From NCBI GenBank assembly GCA_015179025.1, contig WHUX01000079.1, positions 1-64,000 on the forward strand: DNA of 64,000 bases, in the 5' to 3' direction. Position numbers and translations under genes: made by a program. Below the pieces are notes generated by a model. That model did no database searches, was not told the origin of the DNA, and saw nothing but the letters and a program-made list of their open reading frames with translations. Source of the stretch: Terfezia claveryi. Its lineage: Eukaryota; Ascomycota; Pezizomycetes; Pezizales; Pezizaceae. This document shows, piece after piece, positions 62,882 through 64,000 of the stretch (position 1 is the stretch's first letter; each line of letters begins with the position of its first letter).

Positions 62882-63155
62882 TGTAAGATTACGGGTTATG
62901 CAGCGGAGGAATCTTGAAGAGAGAGAAGTCTGTATATTCAAGTATCGCTATAAGTCTCGAAGCTTACGGTCCTAGTGCTCTGCTGCAAAAGAGATGTTTC
63001 CCGCCTGCTTTCCGGCTCTTTTATCCTTCGCGGTCTTTGCCCAATTTGCCATATTCGGACCCTGGCTTCATACTCTGTTCCGCCCAATTTGCCATTTTGG
63101 GATATCCTGCATTTCCCGTGATATCGGTTTATGCCACGTGAGAGTATTTCCTACA
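62882..63155 (-). repeat. copia-3 3' LTR, 274 bp
   Basis: On the element strand it starts TGTAGGAAATACTCTCACG at 63155 and ends CGTAATCTTACA at 62882. The purine tract AGTAAGGGGGAG immediately precedes it (63156-63167). Confidence 0.8.
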
Positions 63156-63162
63156 CTCCCCC

Positions 63163-63973
63163 TTACTCGAGCGTCCATATCGCCCATTCCATTTCTTGCA
63201 GCTGTTCTTCAGTCACATCGAGATACTCATCCATAATGCCTTCCATCCATTCACTGTTGTCATCGGCAGGAGTTTGGTGAGCATGTCCGCTGGATTGTCT
63301 TTCCCAGGGATCGTAACTATCTTGAGTTTCTCCGCTCGGCACTGTTGGCGGATATAATGGAATCGATGCTCGATGTGGCGGCTCCTCCTGGCAAATTTCG
63401 ATGCCCTGCTCATATTGTAGGCCCCCTCGCTGTCTGTATAAAGGGTCGGTGTCGTTGATTCCAATTTCCTTCAGGAATTGCTGGATCCATGCAGCATCCT
63501 TCGCTCCCTCGCTGTCCGCTATATATTCGGCTTCTGTTACTGACAGAGAGACCACATCCTGCCTTCGGCTGTACCATCCAACTAACTGACTGCCAACAGT
63601 CATAAGCGCCCCAGTCTGAGATCTGGATTTTCCCCCCCCCATATGCTGCGTCCGCATATATTCGTACCTCGAGGTTGTCGGCTTTCCGTAAGATAAGTCC
63701 TTCGGTTTTTGTCGAGTACAAATACCTCAAGATACTCAGTGCGGTTTTCCAGTTTTCGTGGCTGGCGTCTTTTGTTCTTCGTCCTAGCAGGTTTACATGG
63801 ATCGATATTTCTGGTCGTGTCATCCTTGTTATGAATAGCAGACCTCCCACTATCGCTTGGTACTTTAGTGGTTTTTCGTCGGTGCTTTCGCTTATGGCAT
63901 ACGAGAGTGGATTTAATGGAAGCGAGTGTATTCTGCCATGCTTCTCGTCCTTCGCTAGGTACTGCTGGTTCAT
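63163..63973 (-). pseudogene. copia-3 RT end and RNase H, frameshifted
   Basis: In order on minus: LKYQAIVGGLLFITRMTRPE, ENWKTALSILRYLYSTKTEG and LEVRIYADAAYG; then a shifted frame SRSQTGALMTVGSQLVGWYS, RRQDVVSLSVTEAEYIADSE and DAAWIQQFLKEIG; then another shift to TPTLYTDSEGAYNMSRASKF, IRQQCRAEKLKIVTIPGKDN and PADMLTKLL. The RNase H D, E and D positions are present but lie in three frames, with shifts near 63640 (at a run of C) and about 63440. Some shifts could be sequence errors. Confidence 0.85.
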
Positions 63974-64000
63974 TGATTCTATACGGCGAGTTTATGTTAG

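Larger units (their letters stand above)
62882..64000 (-). mobile_element. Ty1/copia element copia-3, 3' part
   Basis: It consists of a 3' LTR, a polypurine tract and RT/RNase H sequence running off the right end of the window. Its RT and RNase H are distant from copia-1 and copia-2 (ITRMTRPEISIHVN and SKFARRSRHIEHRFHYIRQQ motifs), so it is a separate copia lineage. Confidence 0.88.

Overview
This window reads as eukaryotic repeat-island DNA, most likely from a filamentous ascomycete (inference). The evidence is Tad1-like LINEs with a C-terminal RNase H, Ty1/copia and chromodomain Ty3/gypsy LTR elements, a fungal-type PIF/Harbinger transposon, and decayed copies whose premature stops sit mostly at expected Trp and Gln codons, the pattern left by CpA-to-TpA mutation. 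There are no bacterial operons, rRNAs or CRISPRs. Species was not determined. The only intact host-like gene I can defend is a divergent kinesin-like ATPase on the minus strand at 60850-62520.

Layout. 1-4018 holds a decayed copia element (copia-1, plus strand) broken by a 248-bp MITE, then a 5'-truncated LINE-1 tail to 4598. 5613-11897 is a structurally complete copia element (copia-2, minus strand) with two 583-bp LTRs that look identical, a TATCT target duplication and a half-tRNA-type primer site. Its pol carries three in-frame stops and a 628-bp solo-LTR-like insertion. 12075-26526 is a single minus-strand LINE-1 cut into three pieces. One cut is LINE-2A (14751-17236, 13-bp target duplication), which itself carries a 1078-bp TIR element. 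The other is a nest of LTR elements (17699-25570, GATGT duplication) containing a second LTR element (TGATA duplication), a Ty3/gypsy 5' half with a textbook -1 frameshift site, a second gypsy gag on the other strand, and two more copies of the 248-bp MITE. 26527-28264 is the 3' end of a second gypsy element.

28265-47990 is the strangest part. It is a set of nested imperfect palindromes whose centres are AT-rich 36-38 bp tandem arrays (centres near 29460, 40545 and 44520). Two of them are enclosed between inverted arms of a ~110-bp satellite (29960-32012 and 45590-47570). A nearly full LINE-2 (32014-38208), carrying its own 1833-bp foldback element, sits inside the left arm. Two of the palindromic elements begin with the same terminal sequence as the 248-bp MITEs.

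48477-54690 contains plus-strand remnants of unknown genes (two related copies, and one possible DUF6532-like gene). 55014-55353 is a complete tRNA-derived SINE with a 16-bp target duplication. 55640-57200 is minisatellite. 57180-57604 is a piece of a retroviral-type integrase interrupted by a PIF/Harbinger transposon (57605-60386) with a DDE transposase on plus and a MYB/SANT-like gene on minus. The kinesin-like gene follows, and the window ends in the 3' LTR and RNase H region of a third copia element (copia-3, from 62882).

There is no shared pathway among these genes. The window is mainly a stratigraphic record of transposition, and the insertion order can be read from target-site duplications.
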